A DNA stretch of 64,000 nt, taken from positions 1 to 64,000 of the forward strand of contig JASAND010005305.1 in the NCBI GenBank assembly GCA_030248195.1, given 5' to 3'. Numbering within the stretch: position 1 is the stretch's first letter; every line of letters starts with the position of its first letter. Source of the DNA: Trissonchulus latispiculum. Taxonomy: Eukaryota; Nematoda; Enoplea; Enoplida; Ironidae. This document shows positions 13,623 through 25,781 of the stretch, in pieces. The translations under genes and the position numbers were made by a program. The notes under the pieces were generated by a model. It saw nothing but the letters and a program-made list of their open reading frames with translations, did not search any database and was not told the origin of the DNA.

Positions 13623-13702
13623 AACCGTTTCACTTTTTCACTAACCGTTTCACTTTTTCACTAACCGTTTCACTTTTTCACAAACCGTTTCACTTTTTCA
13701 CT
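13623..13702. repeat. 20-bp tandem repeat, four copies
   Basis: The unit AACCGTTTCACTTTTTCACT is repeated four times with near identity (one substitution at the third/fourth junction). Minisatellite. Confidence 0.95.
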
Positions 13703-15677
13703 ATCTGTAGTGTGCAGCAAAAATTGCAGGTACCATGAATTTGAAATCATATTTACTTGCCAGTTATTTATCGAATGTCCCAATATATCATTGATTTTAA
13801 CAAGGTTTAATATTCAACGATGAAATACAATTTTAAGTCGGCCTTTAGATATCACCTGCTGAAACTGCGTTTCAAAGTCGTAGGTTGCCTATTAGGACAT
13901 GACCGTATATAAATATTTACGAGAAAGCCAGCTGCAATTCGCAAGTTTCAAGGAAGCCACAAATTTATGGTACATGGTACATGACTTTCTTCTTCTTTTT
14001 CATTTACTTGCTCTTTGATAGGATAGTTTTGGTGCAATATTTGCAAGGGTTAAAACCGTTTGCTATGTTATGTATTAATGGTTTTATCCCATTTGATTCA
14101 GGTTCATCGAAGGTCATTCCTGCCGGATTTGGATCCTCAGTATTCTGATCCAGTGGAGCTTTGAGCGAATTGATGAGCCAGTGTCTGTAGAAGCAGTAGT
14201 CCAGTTATCCAGTAGATTAGCCAGTAGTGATTGATATTGATTTGCCTGATCCGATTCTGATCCTGTTAAGCGCTATTCAGTACAATTGAAGGTACATTGG
14301 AGGAAAATTGCAGTCTAAGAATCTGAGGCAGAGACTTGACCAAAGGGAACCTAATCATTGTCGGGTGAACCTGAAACTGTACCGGAATTTAATCTTTGTT
14401 CACTGTTTATTCTCGCGTTTTAAAAAGCATCCAAAAATGTGTTCTTTTGTCCGATCATCTATCCTCTTTTTGGAAGTCATCATCCCCGTGCTGTCTCTGG
14501 CTTAGGCCAACTGCATATCTATACTAGAAGAGTACAACTGATCAACGAAGGAAGATAGCAAATCCTATTAAAATTAACTGTTTAATTTAAATTATAATTA
14601 TACTTGTAGCCATCTCCTGGTAACACCCCGCCTGGACCGACCCCTGTATTGTCTCTGGTCCGAACTTCCCTAACCACTTGTGTGGTTGCAGGCGTAACCA
14701 GACGGGATCACCCAACTTCATAGACCGGAATTGTAATATCCGACACTCTGTTAAAATTAGTTAATAATCTATTATCCTTGACCTGTGCTGTAGTTTCTCT
14801 GTAAAAGACGAATAGAGAGTAGATTTTAGTTATACACACGACACGCAACACTACCTATCGTGCCCAGTCATAATACCTGAAGAAGAGGACTAATAAATTA
14901 GTCTCTAGTCAATAGTTAACCGGTCAGATACTAATTTAGTTAATCTATTATTCGGAAATCTCCAGTCCCTTAGGATAACTCTCCCCCACCAAGGGCTGGC
15001 AACTCTGGTAAATTAAGTAACCTGTGCCTTTTTGAATATTGTAATCTTTACTATTGTTCTTAACTATCGTGAAACCGCTCTGTTATCCTTAATTATAATC
15101 ATACTGTTCTTAGTCAATAAATTAATTGTGTTGCGTGCAAATCGTAGTCTACATTTCAGCTGCTGAAAAGAGATCCAGGTGAGATCTTCCAGGGATAATA
15201 AAGGTAAATTGCTCAGATCCAAGTAGGTTGGATCGGAATCTAGAGTTGAAGACCAACAGTCTGATCCTAGTTTTGATCTGTCGCGTCAAAGCGATCCTAT
15301 CCATACTCCAGGTGCGATTGGATAGAGCCTAGCCCACTTTACCCAAACGAACTCACAGTAGTACCCCTAACAGGTTAGCTGTAGAGATTCCCGATTTTGG
15401 CAAACCACCTTTCGGGAGTCTGGTACATAAGTTTGTCTACCTAGGCAAACGCGCTAACCTTCCGTGTAAGCGAACTTCCAACCCAAGCGACCTCACTTTT
15501 GAAATCAAATCAAATCAATCGAGTTTTCTTTAATTCAATCCAACTCAGTTCATTACATATGACAAAAACAAATAAGTTCCCAGCTATTTGACAAAGGTTT
15601 CAAATAATATTCACGCTTTCGGCAAAAATTCAGGGTCTACGAAGGTATACATAAACTTCGAAAGATTGCACTCGTGT
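13703..15677. other. non-coding; possible degenerate LTR remnant
   Basis: No gene supported. A TG...CA segment at 14,732-15,153 with an AATAAATTAATTG polyadenylation-like word resembles a solo LTR but lacks a target duplication. A short motif around 14,090 (CCATTTGATTCAGGTT) is repeated at about 19,526, so the two areas share an old repeat. Confidence 0.35.
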
Positions 15678-16102
15678 AGTAAATTGCCAAGGGCTGTGTA
15701 ATGCTAAAACTAATTTTATCGATCCATTAGGCTTTTGATTCGAAGTGGTTTTCTAACTTCATATAACGGATGAGTAATGGTCGTTTAAAGGTAATGTCCC
15801 GTGAAGGGATAACTATTTTTAATCTTCAGATAATTTGCTTGGGCCAGTGTGGGTGGTTATAGACAGGTTAGAGTAATATGAAGTAATATGACAAAAACAA
15901 ATAAGTAAATTGCCAAGGCTCTGTAATGCTAAAACTAGTTTTATCGATCCATTAGGATTTTGATTTGAAGTGGTTTTCTAACTTCATATAACGGATGAGT
16001 AATTTAATGGTGATAGTTATAGTAGTTTAAAGGTGATGTCCCCAGAATGGATAACTATTTTTAATCTTCAGATAATTTGCTTGGGCCAGTGTGGATGGTT
16101 AT
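15678..16102. repeat. tandem duplication, unit about 225 bp
   Basis: Positions 15,678-15,862 and 15,906-16,102 are two copies of one sequence, sharing runs such as TTCTAACTTCATATAACGGA and TTCAGATAATTTGCTTGGGC. They differ by substitutions and one 16-18 base insertion. Non-coding. Confidence 0.85.
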
Positions 16103-18250
16103 AAACACAGGGTAGCCTTGGCAACTCCTCTCACCCCCAGCCCTAACTTTTGATTTTTTAACTTCAAGATTTTGTATGGATGCATACCGGAGACTGATGA
16201 ATTCAAAAAACCTGGGACGCTAAGCGACATCAGCGAAATCTATTTTTCGATGAAACTTTTAGTTACCTTAATATATGCTAAAGTTGTAAGCATAAGATGT
16301 AGCTTATCCTGAGCTAATGATAAGCTTCCTCGAAAAACGAATTTCGCATTCTTGCTCAGTGGCCCGGAAAACATTGCATCAGCGCCACGGAAAACCTAAA
16401 ATTTTCAGAAAATTTATGGTCAAAATTTTTGATCCCCTTGTTTTCCCATTACCAACCTAAAATTTAAAAGTTTTAAAAAAATTATTAAAGTTTTACAGCT
16501 TTTAATTTTTTAATTCAAAAAATCAAGTTAGGGATGGGAGAATTGAGCAAGAGACCATAAAAATGTTACATGGTAGTTGCGAATTTAATTAAGATTAATT
16601 GATCTTTCGAGTTGGGGTGGAGCAATGTCGTGTATCTAACCTTAATATTCAAGCTACTGTTACAGTTTTATAGTGACTGAACTCCTGCAAACATGAATGT
16701 ATGCATTGATTTGATGAGCGGTAGTCTTGTCAGTATAATAACTCTTTTGCAACATAGGGGTGTAGCTTACAGTCCGGCAGTATTCGCATATTGCACTATT
16801 CTTGAGCAATTCAGATTGTAGTTTAGTTTCAAGTCCAGAAATTGCACATTTTATGAGACTTTACATAGCTTACAGCATATGTAATGAAAATGAATGTTTT
16901 GTCGCATGATTTTATTTGATAAAGGAACAGTTTCGATTTAACACGGAATTTTACATCTTGGATTCTGCTGGAAATTGGGAAGGGAATGAAATCTACAATG
17001 GAATGAATGTGTCTGATTGCCACCTTAACTGTATTTTTTATGATTGCCATAGTTAAGACATGAATTTCGGGGAAAATTAATTGGAATGAAGTTTCAAATT
17101 TAAGTTGGGTTGTTTCGAGCTGGCAGTTAACTTTTACTAATTATGCTGTTGCGGGACAGCTAGGTAGAGATCCGTTGGGTGCCGCTCCCCAGGCGGATTG
17201 GCAGGTGTAGAACGACTGTCAATGATTAGTGCAGAGCACGGTCCACTCATTAATTTAAGTTAATTAAAGGGATTCTGCTATTACGGCCAAAACAACCCAG
17301 CATGGTCAGGAAAAAAGGCCAGTGTTCGCTCAACGTCGAAATGCAATCAAAGTTTGTTACATCTAAATAGATCAAGACCTGCTCTTGCGATTTATAAAAG
17401 AAAAACAACCTATTCTGTGGTTCGTTCTAATTTTACAAGCCATTTTCAAACTTCATATGGAGATTACAAAGTTACTTTCAGGTTTTGCCCATATCAGTGG
17501 TTTTCGCTTAATTACTCGTTAATTAACATAATTAATTAGTATAATTTTTATATCATTAAAATCAGTAAGCTTTGCTCTTTCAGAATATCCAAAAATAGTT
17601 ACCCTTTCTGTGGTTCGATTTTTTATTTTACAAGCTTTGAAATTCAAAGTTGCGTGTTAATTAACATCATACTGAGGTTAAAACTTTTATAAAAAAAGTC
17701 TTTCAAGCACAAAATAATGGTCCTTTTGTGGTTCGATTTTATTTTACAACCTGATTTGTAAGCCACATCTGAAGTTCAGTGGTCCTCCAGACTTGGGTGG
17801 TCATAGTGCTTTCAATTGAAAGTTTCACACTAATTAACATCAATAATGAGGTTGAAACTTTTATAAATCAAAATCAGCAGGTCTTCCTCTTCAAAACAAG
17901 CACAAAATAATTGGTGCTTCTGTGGTTCGATTTTGCGTTTGCTTGATTTTCTGACCTAACCGCGAGAACACGCCTCGTCCCTCAAGTATTGCGATCATTA
18001 ACAGTTTAAACTTCATTTTGAGCTTAATTAAAGTTTATGTTTAGTTAAGTTAATCCATATTCTAGCTAATTAATTAATGAAAGTTAAGTTAATCAAGTTT
18101 AAAGTTTAATTAATTTGGTTTTTATTGGTTTTAAAGCAAACGGGAAGCTCGGCTTGCCCTTTCACTGAACTTAACTAGTTTTTGCTTAGCTAGTGTGGAA
18201 TTCTTTTAAAGTTCTTCTCTTTTGTAAGTTTTAAGTTTTGTAATTTGAGG
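16103..18250. other. non-coding with dispersed CTGTGGTTCG repeats
   Basis: No gene supported. The word (T)CTGTGGTTCG followed by an AT-rich stretch and TTACAA occurs at about 17,415, 17,618, 17,727 (as TTGTGGTTCG) and 17,921. Between copies lie TTAATTAACAT words, giving an irregular 100-200 bp periodicity that looks like a decayed tandem array. Confidence 0.5.
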
Positions 18251-20360
18251 GAAGACTTTTATGTCTTCGCTTATTGCCAATTTGGAGTAACAGATGCGTT
18301 ACTTTTGTAACTGTACAAACTTTCCGCTCTTTGAGTCCAGCTTGGCTGAGACTCAAAGGCAAAAGAAAAAAGAGGGGAACTGAAAGAAAAGTTTTTATTT
18401 TTAATTCATGTCTTAGCTACCTAGTTGTTTGTATTTTGTATTGTGTATTTTGCATTCTGTGAAGGGCTCGTACCTATTAAGTTTTAATTAATTATTTTAC
18501 CTACCTAATCAGCAGTCTACTAAGTCTTAATTAAGGGGACCCTCTGGTCCAGGTTTTAGAAAGGTGTTGCGTCTTGTTTTCCTCTTTTAAGCGAGAAATT
18601 GACGTAGTGTCAATTTCTCGCCTGAGTGCGTCTGCTTTGATGTTATCTTTCTTAATTTTCTCCCTAATTCTTACAATAGGGGAAAGGGGTTAGTTTAATT
18701 GCCCTTTCCCCTTTAATGTAAACACTTGAGAGCCCGCGCAAAGTTATTTTGTGATTGCAACAACTCGGACCCAATCAGAATCATTTAAGTGCGCGCCTTT
18801 TGCGCGGAGGACAATTTCGGCCAATCAGACGAATGATTGCCGAAATTGTCGTGATTGACAGGTGGACTTGTTTTGAACATCAGTCTTACCTCGTCTTCCG
18901 AACTGTACGGCCGCTTTTGGCCTCTCCCTTCACTCCCCCCTGTTTCTCTTTAATATAGAGCGTTACCATGCCCAAATTTCCCCCCACTCCGGAACGGGGC
19001 TAGTGTATTAACACTAGCCCCTTGTCAATTTTTTGGGATTTTAGATTAGGAGGGGGTTTAGGTCTACATCCCACCTTAGGTCTTCCCCCCTTATTTGCTC
19101 TTGCAAATGCCTAGTTTTTTTAATGTGATTTCCCTCTTTTTCTGGGAATCGCCTCTGAGACTTATTAAAGGACCCAGAGGTCCTCTTTTAAAATACCCCT
19201 GAGAATAGTCCGTTAATTCAAATTATTTTATTCACTGTTGTAAATGATTCTGATTCGTAATATCTATGCAGATATTACCTGGGTCGCGAAGATTTCCGAA
19301 AGGAAATCCACTGAGAAGCTTGGACTTTTGGGAACTCTCCCAAAAGTCCCCAAATTTCAACTTTAACTCAAATTTTCTCAATTTTTAACCACAGAACGCA
19401 CTCTCAAATTTTTACACAGTATCACGCACTTTTCAAACTTGCAATCTCAGCTTCTTAAGGATTATTCCTGGACCCAGGAAATATCGTGTTAGGATCATTC
19501 TCCGAAAGATCCTAACGGTTTTAACCCATTTGATTCAGGTTGAACCTAGCCGGGCCTGCCTTACCTTACCTCCCTGGATCTCTGCCCTTACTGGATCTGT
19601 GTCTGCGTAGCCCTATCTGCTGGTCCGCTGTCCTGATCCAGATTCCGGTCTCTATCCTTTCGTCAATTGCCAGTGTGACGAGCCTCGACGTTCCCCATGG
19701 ACTATCTGGATCTCTCTCTCGATCAGTCTCTGGATTCCCGGAATCAAAGGTTCTTGATTAGTAACTTTGTTTCTTTCTTCAACTGAACTGCCTACGGGAT
19801 AAACAGTCTGCCAGGGCAGAGCGGGGTGCACTTTCATCAGATCAGCTACAGGGTGATTTATCCGACACCCTTTCATCAGCTCTGTCATCACGGGTGATTT
19901 GTCCGACACCCATTTTCGGCCATATACTGCCTTTGCCGTGCACACCCGCTCCCCCTGGTTGAGGCTTGCTCCCTCGACCTGACGTCTGATCATCATCAAA
20001 GCTGTCCTTAGCGAACTTTTAGCCGCCTTACGGCTTTGAGGGTCTGTTGCAAGACCGATCAAACTTTCGGTTGTGGGCTGAGTTGGGGAGACCCCAAGGA
20101 AGAAGAAAGAAAACTAAAGTTTGGTTTTGAACTCTTAAAATTAACTATGTATGGTTTTTGCTCTGTCTGTTACTTTCTCTTTGATCTTGTCTCTTTGAAG
20201 TTTGTTCAAATTTAAATTCTGAAACTGTTGGGGAAATCTAAAAGCCCTCAAAGTTATTTCTAAAGTTCGTGCGAATTATCCGTTGGCCGCTTCCTTAGGC
20301 AGGAAGTAGGATATTAGCGTCTGGTTGTCTGCCGAGTGGGCAGTCAGAACTAATATCTAG
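18251..20360. repeat. array of short perfect hairpins
   Basis: At least a dozen short inverted repeats with 5-13 bp perfect stems and mostly 4-6 nt loops are spread through 2.1 kb. Examples: GAAGAC-TTTTAT-GTCTTC at 18,251; CTTTGAGTC pair at 18,329-18,358; GCGAGAAATTGAC 13-bp stem at 18,591-18,621; GGGGAAAGGG pair at 18,679-18,711; GACAATTTCGGC pair at 18,810-18,850; GGGGCTAGTGT-ATTA stem at 18,997-19,022; GTAATATC pair at 19,257-19,278; GATTTCC-GAAA-GGAAATC at 19,291-19,308; GGACTTTTGGGA-ACTC 12-bp stem at 19,322-19,349; TTCCTGG pair at 19,465-19,480; GTTAGGATC pair at 19,488-19,516; CTTCCT pair at 20,290-20,306. The stems differ in sequence, so this is not one repeated unit. Function unknown. 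Confidence 0.7.
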
Positions 20361-21264
20361 AGCCCGGGAAGGGTGGAAACTGTGCAATATTGACTGCATC
20401 CTTTAATTTAAAAGCATATAGGACACCACACGCATATAGGAGGACCCCTCTCGATATCAAAGTTCAAGTTCTGTTAAGGTTTACGGTCAAAGTTTCTTTG
20501 TAGGGATAATTTATATCTATCAGACTGGTGGTTAGGTATAGACGTTAGCTAGGTCTAATTCTCATTTAGATTTAAATAACCAGGTACGAGCCTTAGGAAT
20601 CTATAATCAGCGGAATCTTGTTTGTATGCGTTTGTTGACGTGCTCGTCTGCAGCTAATAATATCTTGTGTCCCAGTGTACCATTTCAGTAATTAGTTTAT
20701 TGTATTCTGTGTCATCTTTGACTGCTGATTATTCTTGTGCTGTACCTAATTATCTACGTTACTTCCGGTCTGTATCTTATCATTTCTAGTTCGTCTGTCT
20801 ATAACACTTGTACATTAAATCCTAAAATTTATACGTTCTGTGGTTCTTTCTGCTAGGATCTTAGGGTTTAGATTAGCTTTGATTAGAAACTTAGGTAGAA
20901 CCGATCACTGGCATCCAATCTCGTTTAGTAGTTAAGTTGGTTGTGAAAGTTGCGGAACGAATTAAAGATTCAAGAAGGCGAGCTTCTGCTAGACAGTTGT
21001 TCACTAGACTTGTATTGAAATTGAACGGAAAACGAAGCTTGGAGGTTCGAACTCACGGTCTAACGCGGACAAATCCCAGATTGGGTAGACCAAAACCAGG
21101 CTACTTGATCTGAAGGATATAAGAGGTGACTCATAGTCTCCTCGCCTGTTCGCACCGCTGTTAGTGCTCTAAATCCAGTGCAGCTACGCTGAGGCCTAAA
21201 TTAATAAATTTATAAGTTTGATTTCACTGTAAGCACTACACATGTTACAGAGAACGTAACCGTA
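20361..21264. other. non-coding
   Basis: No gene or clear repeat recognised. A T-arm-like GGTTCGAACTC word near 21,043 is too isolated to call a tRNA. Confidence 0.45.
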
Positions 21265-21705
21265 CGCAGAGACTGAAAGGGTCTTGCACGCAGAGACGGA
21301 AATGGAGTTTCAGTTCCAGCATGAACTGAAACCGGTTTCAGCTCCTGCTACAAGGAAAAACTTCAGATTTTACGCTGGGACTGAAACTGTTTCAGACTTT
21401 TCTAGTTTCAGTTTCAGTTCTAGAATTAGGGTAGTTTCAGTTTAAGTTTCAGTTTCAGTCGGATACCAAAAATAATTTCAGTTTCAGTTTCAGTTTCAGT
21501 CGGCTAGTCTAAATGGTTTCAGTTTTAGTTTCAGTTTCACTCCGTTTTCCAAAATAGTTTCAGTTTCAGTTTCAGTTTCAGTGACTGAAACTGAAACATG
21601 TAGAGACTGAAACCTAGTTTCAGTTTCAGTTTCAGTGACTGAAACTGAAACATGTAGAGACTGAAACCTAGTTTCAGTTTCAGTTTCAGCGACTGAAACA
21701 TCACT
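21265..21705. repeat. TTTCAG satellite with higher-order palindromic unit
   Basis: The hexamer TTTCAG (and its complement CTGAAA) repeats through the segment. At 21,575-21,690 a higher-order unit of about 62 bp recurs, made of a (GTTTCA)n run, GACTGAAACTGAAAC and CATGTAGAGACTGAAACC, so plus- and minus-sense arrays face each other and can form hairpins. Microsatellite-derived. Confidence 0.9.
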
Positions 21706-22398
21706 ATGTCCAACGCAAGCTAGTGCCTACCTAATGCACCAATGCGTAGCTCTCAAGCTACACTGGTGCTCAAAAACCTGCAACCGTTTAGGTTGCTGAC
21801 AGTCGAAGACTGCGCGACGGCTCTCAGTTCTGTTCCTTAAATAGGTTCTAAACCTAATTTGCATAATCCAAATGCAAGAAAAAATCGGACCTAAGCTAGC
21901 CCTGTATTGAAGATAGGGCTTCCAAATGGAGAAATGACTCACCATGCATTAAATATATAACTTTCCATTTTATACATTCCTGCTCCAGCACGAAAAGAAT
22001 AAAAAGTTTGGATGGCCGGGTCAGGCGGGCCGAAACATTTAACGGGCCGGGCCGGGCCGCAAAAATTCGGTCAGTGCAGGTCTATAATTTGAAACAACAG
22101 AATTCTGGCTTGAGATTCTGACAAATGATGAGCTTCTGAGTTCTGACTATTAAAACTCTGCATTATTCGAAAATTTAAATTCTGATTAATAAAATCCTTA
22201 CTGGTGAAAATAGTCAGCAGAACGAAAATCGAAAGCTGTGTAGTTCGAACCCCGCCTGACGCTTGAGGTTGCCTGCCGAAGTGACTGACACTAATTTTGT
22301 TCTGATCTAATCAATCGTTTTACTCCCTAAGTCTAGAAAAGTAAACATTACAAGTCTGGTTTCCTTTGTACATACAATCCAATCATTCATTCACAGAT
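21706..22398. other. non-coding
   Basis: No supportable gene. A GGGCCGGGCCGGGCC patch at about 22,040-22,070 resembles the GC-rich patches near 2.4 kb and 49.6 kb. Confidence 0.45.
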
Positions 22399-22722
22399 TT
22401 AGATACATTGCAAAACCTTAATCATCCAGACACAGCGGCGTAGAGTCCGCATGAATCCGGAGCCTTTACACTTCGGGCTCACTGTAACAAAGTCGGCCTC
22501 GTCTTCAACTGTGATACAGTTTTCTGGCGATGAGCCAAGTCGATTGCCGACAAACTTGTATTCTACAAATATTTTAAGATTGAAGTAATTTGGAGGAATA
22601 GCTGCCTTGATTTTGGCGAATTTCTCTTTCCCTGGATCCAATCTGAGTACGGTTCCGTTAGTTTGGTTTGCACAGCGAACAAAAAACATGTATCTCAATA
22701 GGGGAAAACGTTGGCCAGCTTT
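22399..22722 (-). pseudogene. F-box/LRR gene B, C-terminal fragment
   Basis: This frame is homologous to the end of the intact F-box/LRR gene at 47,355-49,280. Both have an LRLD/LKLD stretch followed by E-K and K-I/M-KA, and then a PE-HC/NC-I-VDE/VED motif near the terminus. The frame has no real start codon. It is the tail of gene B, cut from its body (26,306-27,625) by the CR1 retrotransposon. The junction carries an imperfect copy of the insertion target (ATCAAAAGCTGGCCAAC at 22,710-22,726). The last 20 or so residues extend past the paralogue's end, so the terminal part may be altered. Confidence 0.7.
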
Positions 22723-22844
22723 TGATATTGATATTTATTGCCAGCCAAAAAGAGAACAAAAGTAAACCAATTAAGTAAGTGATTACAACATAAGTAATAT
22801 AGATAGGTACATTACAACAAACATATACTGAGAAGCATTACATA

Positions 22845-25553
22845 CTAGGCATACTTTAGGCTAACAGCAGCCAGGATGGGCCGACTTTCGACTACTAACA
22901 CCCGACCGCTTGCACTGTGGTTAAATCTTAAATTTGCGATTCGGTTTTTGAACGACGAAACTGAAGTGCGTGAAACAATTTCCTGCGGGAGGCTATTCCA
23001 ATATCTCACTACCCTCTCACTAAAAAAGTACTTACTTATATCTAAATTAACGTGATTAGCAACAATCTTGCAATTATGTCCTCTCGTTACATCAACTTCT
23101 CTCAAATTAAAGAACTCGTTAGAATTTAAGCCCGCGATACCATTAGTAATTTTGTATGCCATAATTAGCTCTTTCTGAATACGCCTTGTTTCCAGTGTTG
23201 GCAAATTTAGTTTTTCCAAACGTTCAAGATAGGATAAACCTGCTAAAGTAGGAAGTCTTCTCGTAAATAACCTTTGCACTTTTTCTATCAACTCTATATC
23301 TTTTTTGAAGTGTGGATTCCAAACCTCACTAGCATATTCCAACTTTGGTCTAACATACGCCAAATAGAGTTTGACTAGCAAATTAACAGACCCTGAACGA
23401 AAGTTTCTATAGATAAGATTAACCATTGAAAACCCAGTTTGCGCAACTTTGGCTATGTGCTTAGAGAATTTCAAATCTGACGATATAGTTACTCCTAGAT
23501 CTTTGCATTCATTAGCCGGAATTATTTGCTGACCATTAAAGAAATATTGCCAGTGCGCGTTTGTGTAGCCCAAATGAAGTAAATTACATTTGTCAAAAGC
23601 AATATTTAAAAGATTTTGCTTTGCCCATTGTGCGACATTATTTATATCTTGTTGCATTAAAATTTGCCCGATTGGCTCAGAGTACGAAAGATAGAGTTTT
23701 GTGTCGTCAGCAAATATTTTTGCCGACATATGGGATAAGCAATTTTCAAGATCGTTCATAAAAACAAGAAAGAAGTGTGGACCTAGGATACTACCTTGGG
23801 GTACCCCAGAAGTAACTCTTTTAACTTCAGAATTACATCCATTAATGTTAACAAACTGCTGGCGATTTGTCAAGTAATCTTTAATCCAGCAAAATAATTT
23901 ACCCGATATTCCATAAGCTTTCAATTTTTCAAGAAGTTTAGCATGAGATACTGAGTCAAACGCTTTGGCTATGTCTAAGTACAAAACATCAACAATATTT
24001 CTGATATCAATTTCACGTGTCCAATCATTAAGTGTTTGCAATAATTGACTAACGGTAGATCTTTTTGACCTAAACCCATGTTGGTTAGGAGAAAGCAAAT
24101 TTTTTGTTTCTAGGTAATTTATCAGTTCATCATCAACAATAGATTCCATAGTTTTGGCACAGGAGCATAGCAGACTAATAGGTCTGTAGTGGTTTACAAC
24201 ATGCTTAGAAGCCTTTTTATGTACGGGGATAATTTTTGCAGTTTTCCACTCCTGGGGAAGTATTCCTTGATTGAAGGAGCAGTTAAAAATAATGGAGAGG
24301 GGATAAGCTAACTCACGAGCAAACGTTACCAAAAACCACTGGGGAATTTCATCAGGTCCTGAACTAAGCTTTGGTTTTAATTTTAACAAGTGTTTAAGTA
24401 TATTTTCACATGAAAACGAACACGAACTAAGTCGATAATTAGTTATTTTAGGAAACCTAAAATTGTCAGGTAAGTCATGAGTAAATACAGAAATAAAGAA
24501 ATTGTTGAACTCTTCTGCAATCTCAAAGTCACTAGACAGCATACCGTCCTGAGTCTGTATCATAGGAATCTCAGACTTTGGAGATAGATGGGATTTAACA
24601 TATTTCCAGAATTTTAGTTCATTGCGCGAAGTTAGTATTGCCTGTTCTGCTCGCAACAAATCTTGCCGTTTTAGGGTTCTGGAATAACGAGCAGCCGACA
24701 ACCATCGACGTTTGTTTACAACATTAGGAACTTTGCGATAGATATCATGCAATCTTTTTTGACGCTTATGTGATTTTAGCGTATTAACTGACCATTTGTG
24801 TTTTGCCGAAGAAAAATCACATAAGGGTACAAATGCATCAATACATTCATGAATAAGTTTTTTAAAGCTTTGCCATTTGTTATCGATGTTGTCGTACTCT
24901 GCCAAAACTTCATTCCAGTTCACCGAACTAAGAAAATTATTTATACCAGGAATATCGGAGCCTTTAAAGTTGCGAAACTTTTTATTTTGAGCAGTGCTCT
25001 CTACTGAAAACGGTCCAACTTTACCTTGAATTTCAAAATGGTCGGAGGAAGAAAAAGGATCTCCTACTGTGATATCGGTTACGAAATTTTGATCGTTACA
25101 AAAAACAAGATCCAGCACATTACCCAGTTTATGCGTAGGAACTGTGACAAATTGGGCAAATCCCAGCTCTAGCATTTTTAAACAAAAATTTTCTTCAATT
25201 TCAGTTTTTGGAATTACATCTTTTTGCCACGTAATGTTGGGTAAGTTGAAGTCACCCAGTATGAAGATAGGATTTTGTCGGTTACCAACTAAAGTTTCAA
25301 TTTCTTCAAGTAACGAGAGAACAGAATCTGCTTTTTTCTTTGACGGCGTTCTATATACTAAAAGAAATTGAGCAATGACAGATTTTTTAGCATAAATGTC
25401 AACTCCTATGAGTTCATAAAACTCATTTGCAGTACAATCTGAAGGATACCCTTTCACAGCTTTAGGCAAAAGTATCATAACCCCACCACCATGACCAAGA
25501 CGACAAACGCCGTCACATCTGTAGATTACATGATACTTCAAAAAAGACAACAT
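22845..25553 (-). CDS. non-LTR retrotransposon ORF2 (endonuclease-reverse transcriptase)
   Basis: The 902-codon open frame encodes an EEP-type (APE-like) endonuclease missing its first part, followed by a reverse transcriptase. Endonuclease marks are GDFN (about residue 100), LDLVF and the SSDHFEI catalytic-His motif (about 168). RT marks are YRPISLL (about 455), DIAKAFDSV (about 525), SGVPQGSILGP (about 585) and the catalytic FADD (about 613). A conserved C-terminal YVRPKLEYASEVWNP segment, typical of CR1/Jockey-like enzymes, follows the thumb. The true ORF2 begins upstream (about 25,700) with an NARGLRGKLNEL stretch in another frame, so a frameshift near 25,605 removes the N-terminus. The enzyme would nick and copy DNA by target-primed reverse transcription, but this copy is likely inactive. 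Confidence 0.9.
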   Translation of the reverse strand: MLSFLKYHVIYRCDGVCRLGHGGGVMILLPKAVKGYPSDCTANEFYELIGVDIYAKKSVIAQFLLVYRTPSKKKADSVLSLLEEIETLVGNRQNPIFILGDFNLPNITWQKDVIPKTEIEENFCLKMLELGFAQFVTVPTHKLGNVLDLVFCNDQNFVTDITVGDPFSSSDHFEIQGKVGPFSVESTAQNKKFRNFKGSDIPGINNFLSSVNWNEVLAEYDNIDNKWQSFKKLIHECIDAFVPLCDFSSAKHKWSVNTLKSHKRQKRLHDIYRKVPNVVNKRRWLSAARYSRTLKRQDLLRAEQAILTSRNELKFWKYVKSHLSPKSEIPMIQTQDGMLSSDFEIAEEFNNFFISVFTHDLPDNFRFPKITNYRLSSCSFSCENILKHLLKLKPKLSSGPDEIPQWFLVTFARELAYPLSIIFNCSFNQGILPQEWKTAKIIPVHKKASKHVVNHYRPISLLCSCAKTMESIVDDELINYLETKNLLSPNQHGFRSKRSTVSQLLQTLNDWTREIDIRNIVDVLYLDIAKAFDSVSHAKLLEKLKAYGISGKLFCWIKDYLTNRQQFVNINGCNSEVKRVTSGVPQGSILGPHFFLVFMNDLENCLSHMSAKIFADDTKLYLSYSEPIGQILMQQDINNVAQWAKQNLLNIAFDKCNLLHLGYTNAHWQYFFNGQQIIPANECKDLGVTISSDLKFSKHIAKVAQTGFSMVNLIYRNFRSGSVNLLVKLYLAYVRPKLEYASEVWNPHFKKDIELIEKVQRLFTRRLPTLAGLSYLERLEKLNLPTLETRRIQKELIMAYKITNGIAGLNSNEFFNLREVDVTRGHNCKIVANHVNLDISKYFFSERVVRYWNSLPQEIVSRTSVSSFKNRIANLRFNHSASGRVLVVESRPILAAVSLKYA

Positions 25554-25781
25554 TGCATCACTAAAATCATTTGCAGGAAATGTTTCAGTAACAAAAATTC
25601 GGCGACCTATTAGCCAAAATACTTAATTCATTTAGTTTGCCTCTCAGGCCCCTAGCATTAAACATAACAAAATCGTACAATAACAAGTTCTCGGATTGAC
25701 TGGGCCCACCTAGTTTTCCTTTTCGGCTTGCGACCCATTTTCAGCAGGAACATCATTATTCTTACTTGGCAGTTTCACAAT

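Noticed and set aside
14732..15153. Possible solo LTR (TG...CA, 422 bp, AATAAATTAATTG near the end)
   Set aside because: No target duplication, no primer-binding or polypurine sequence, and no gag/pol nearby.
19652..20062. 136-codon minus-strand open frame
   Set aside because: It lies in the hairpin-rich segment, starts among inverted repeats and resembles no protein; likely chance.
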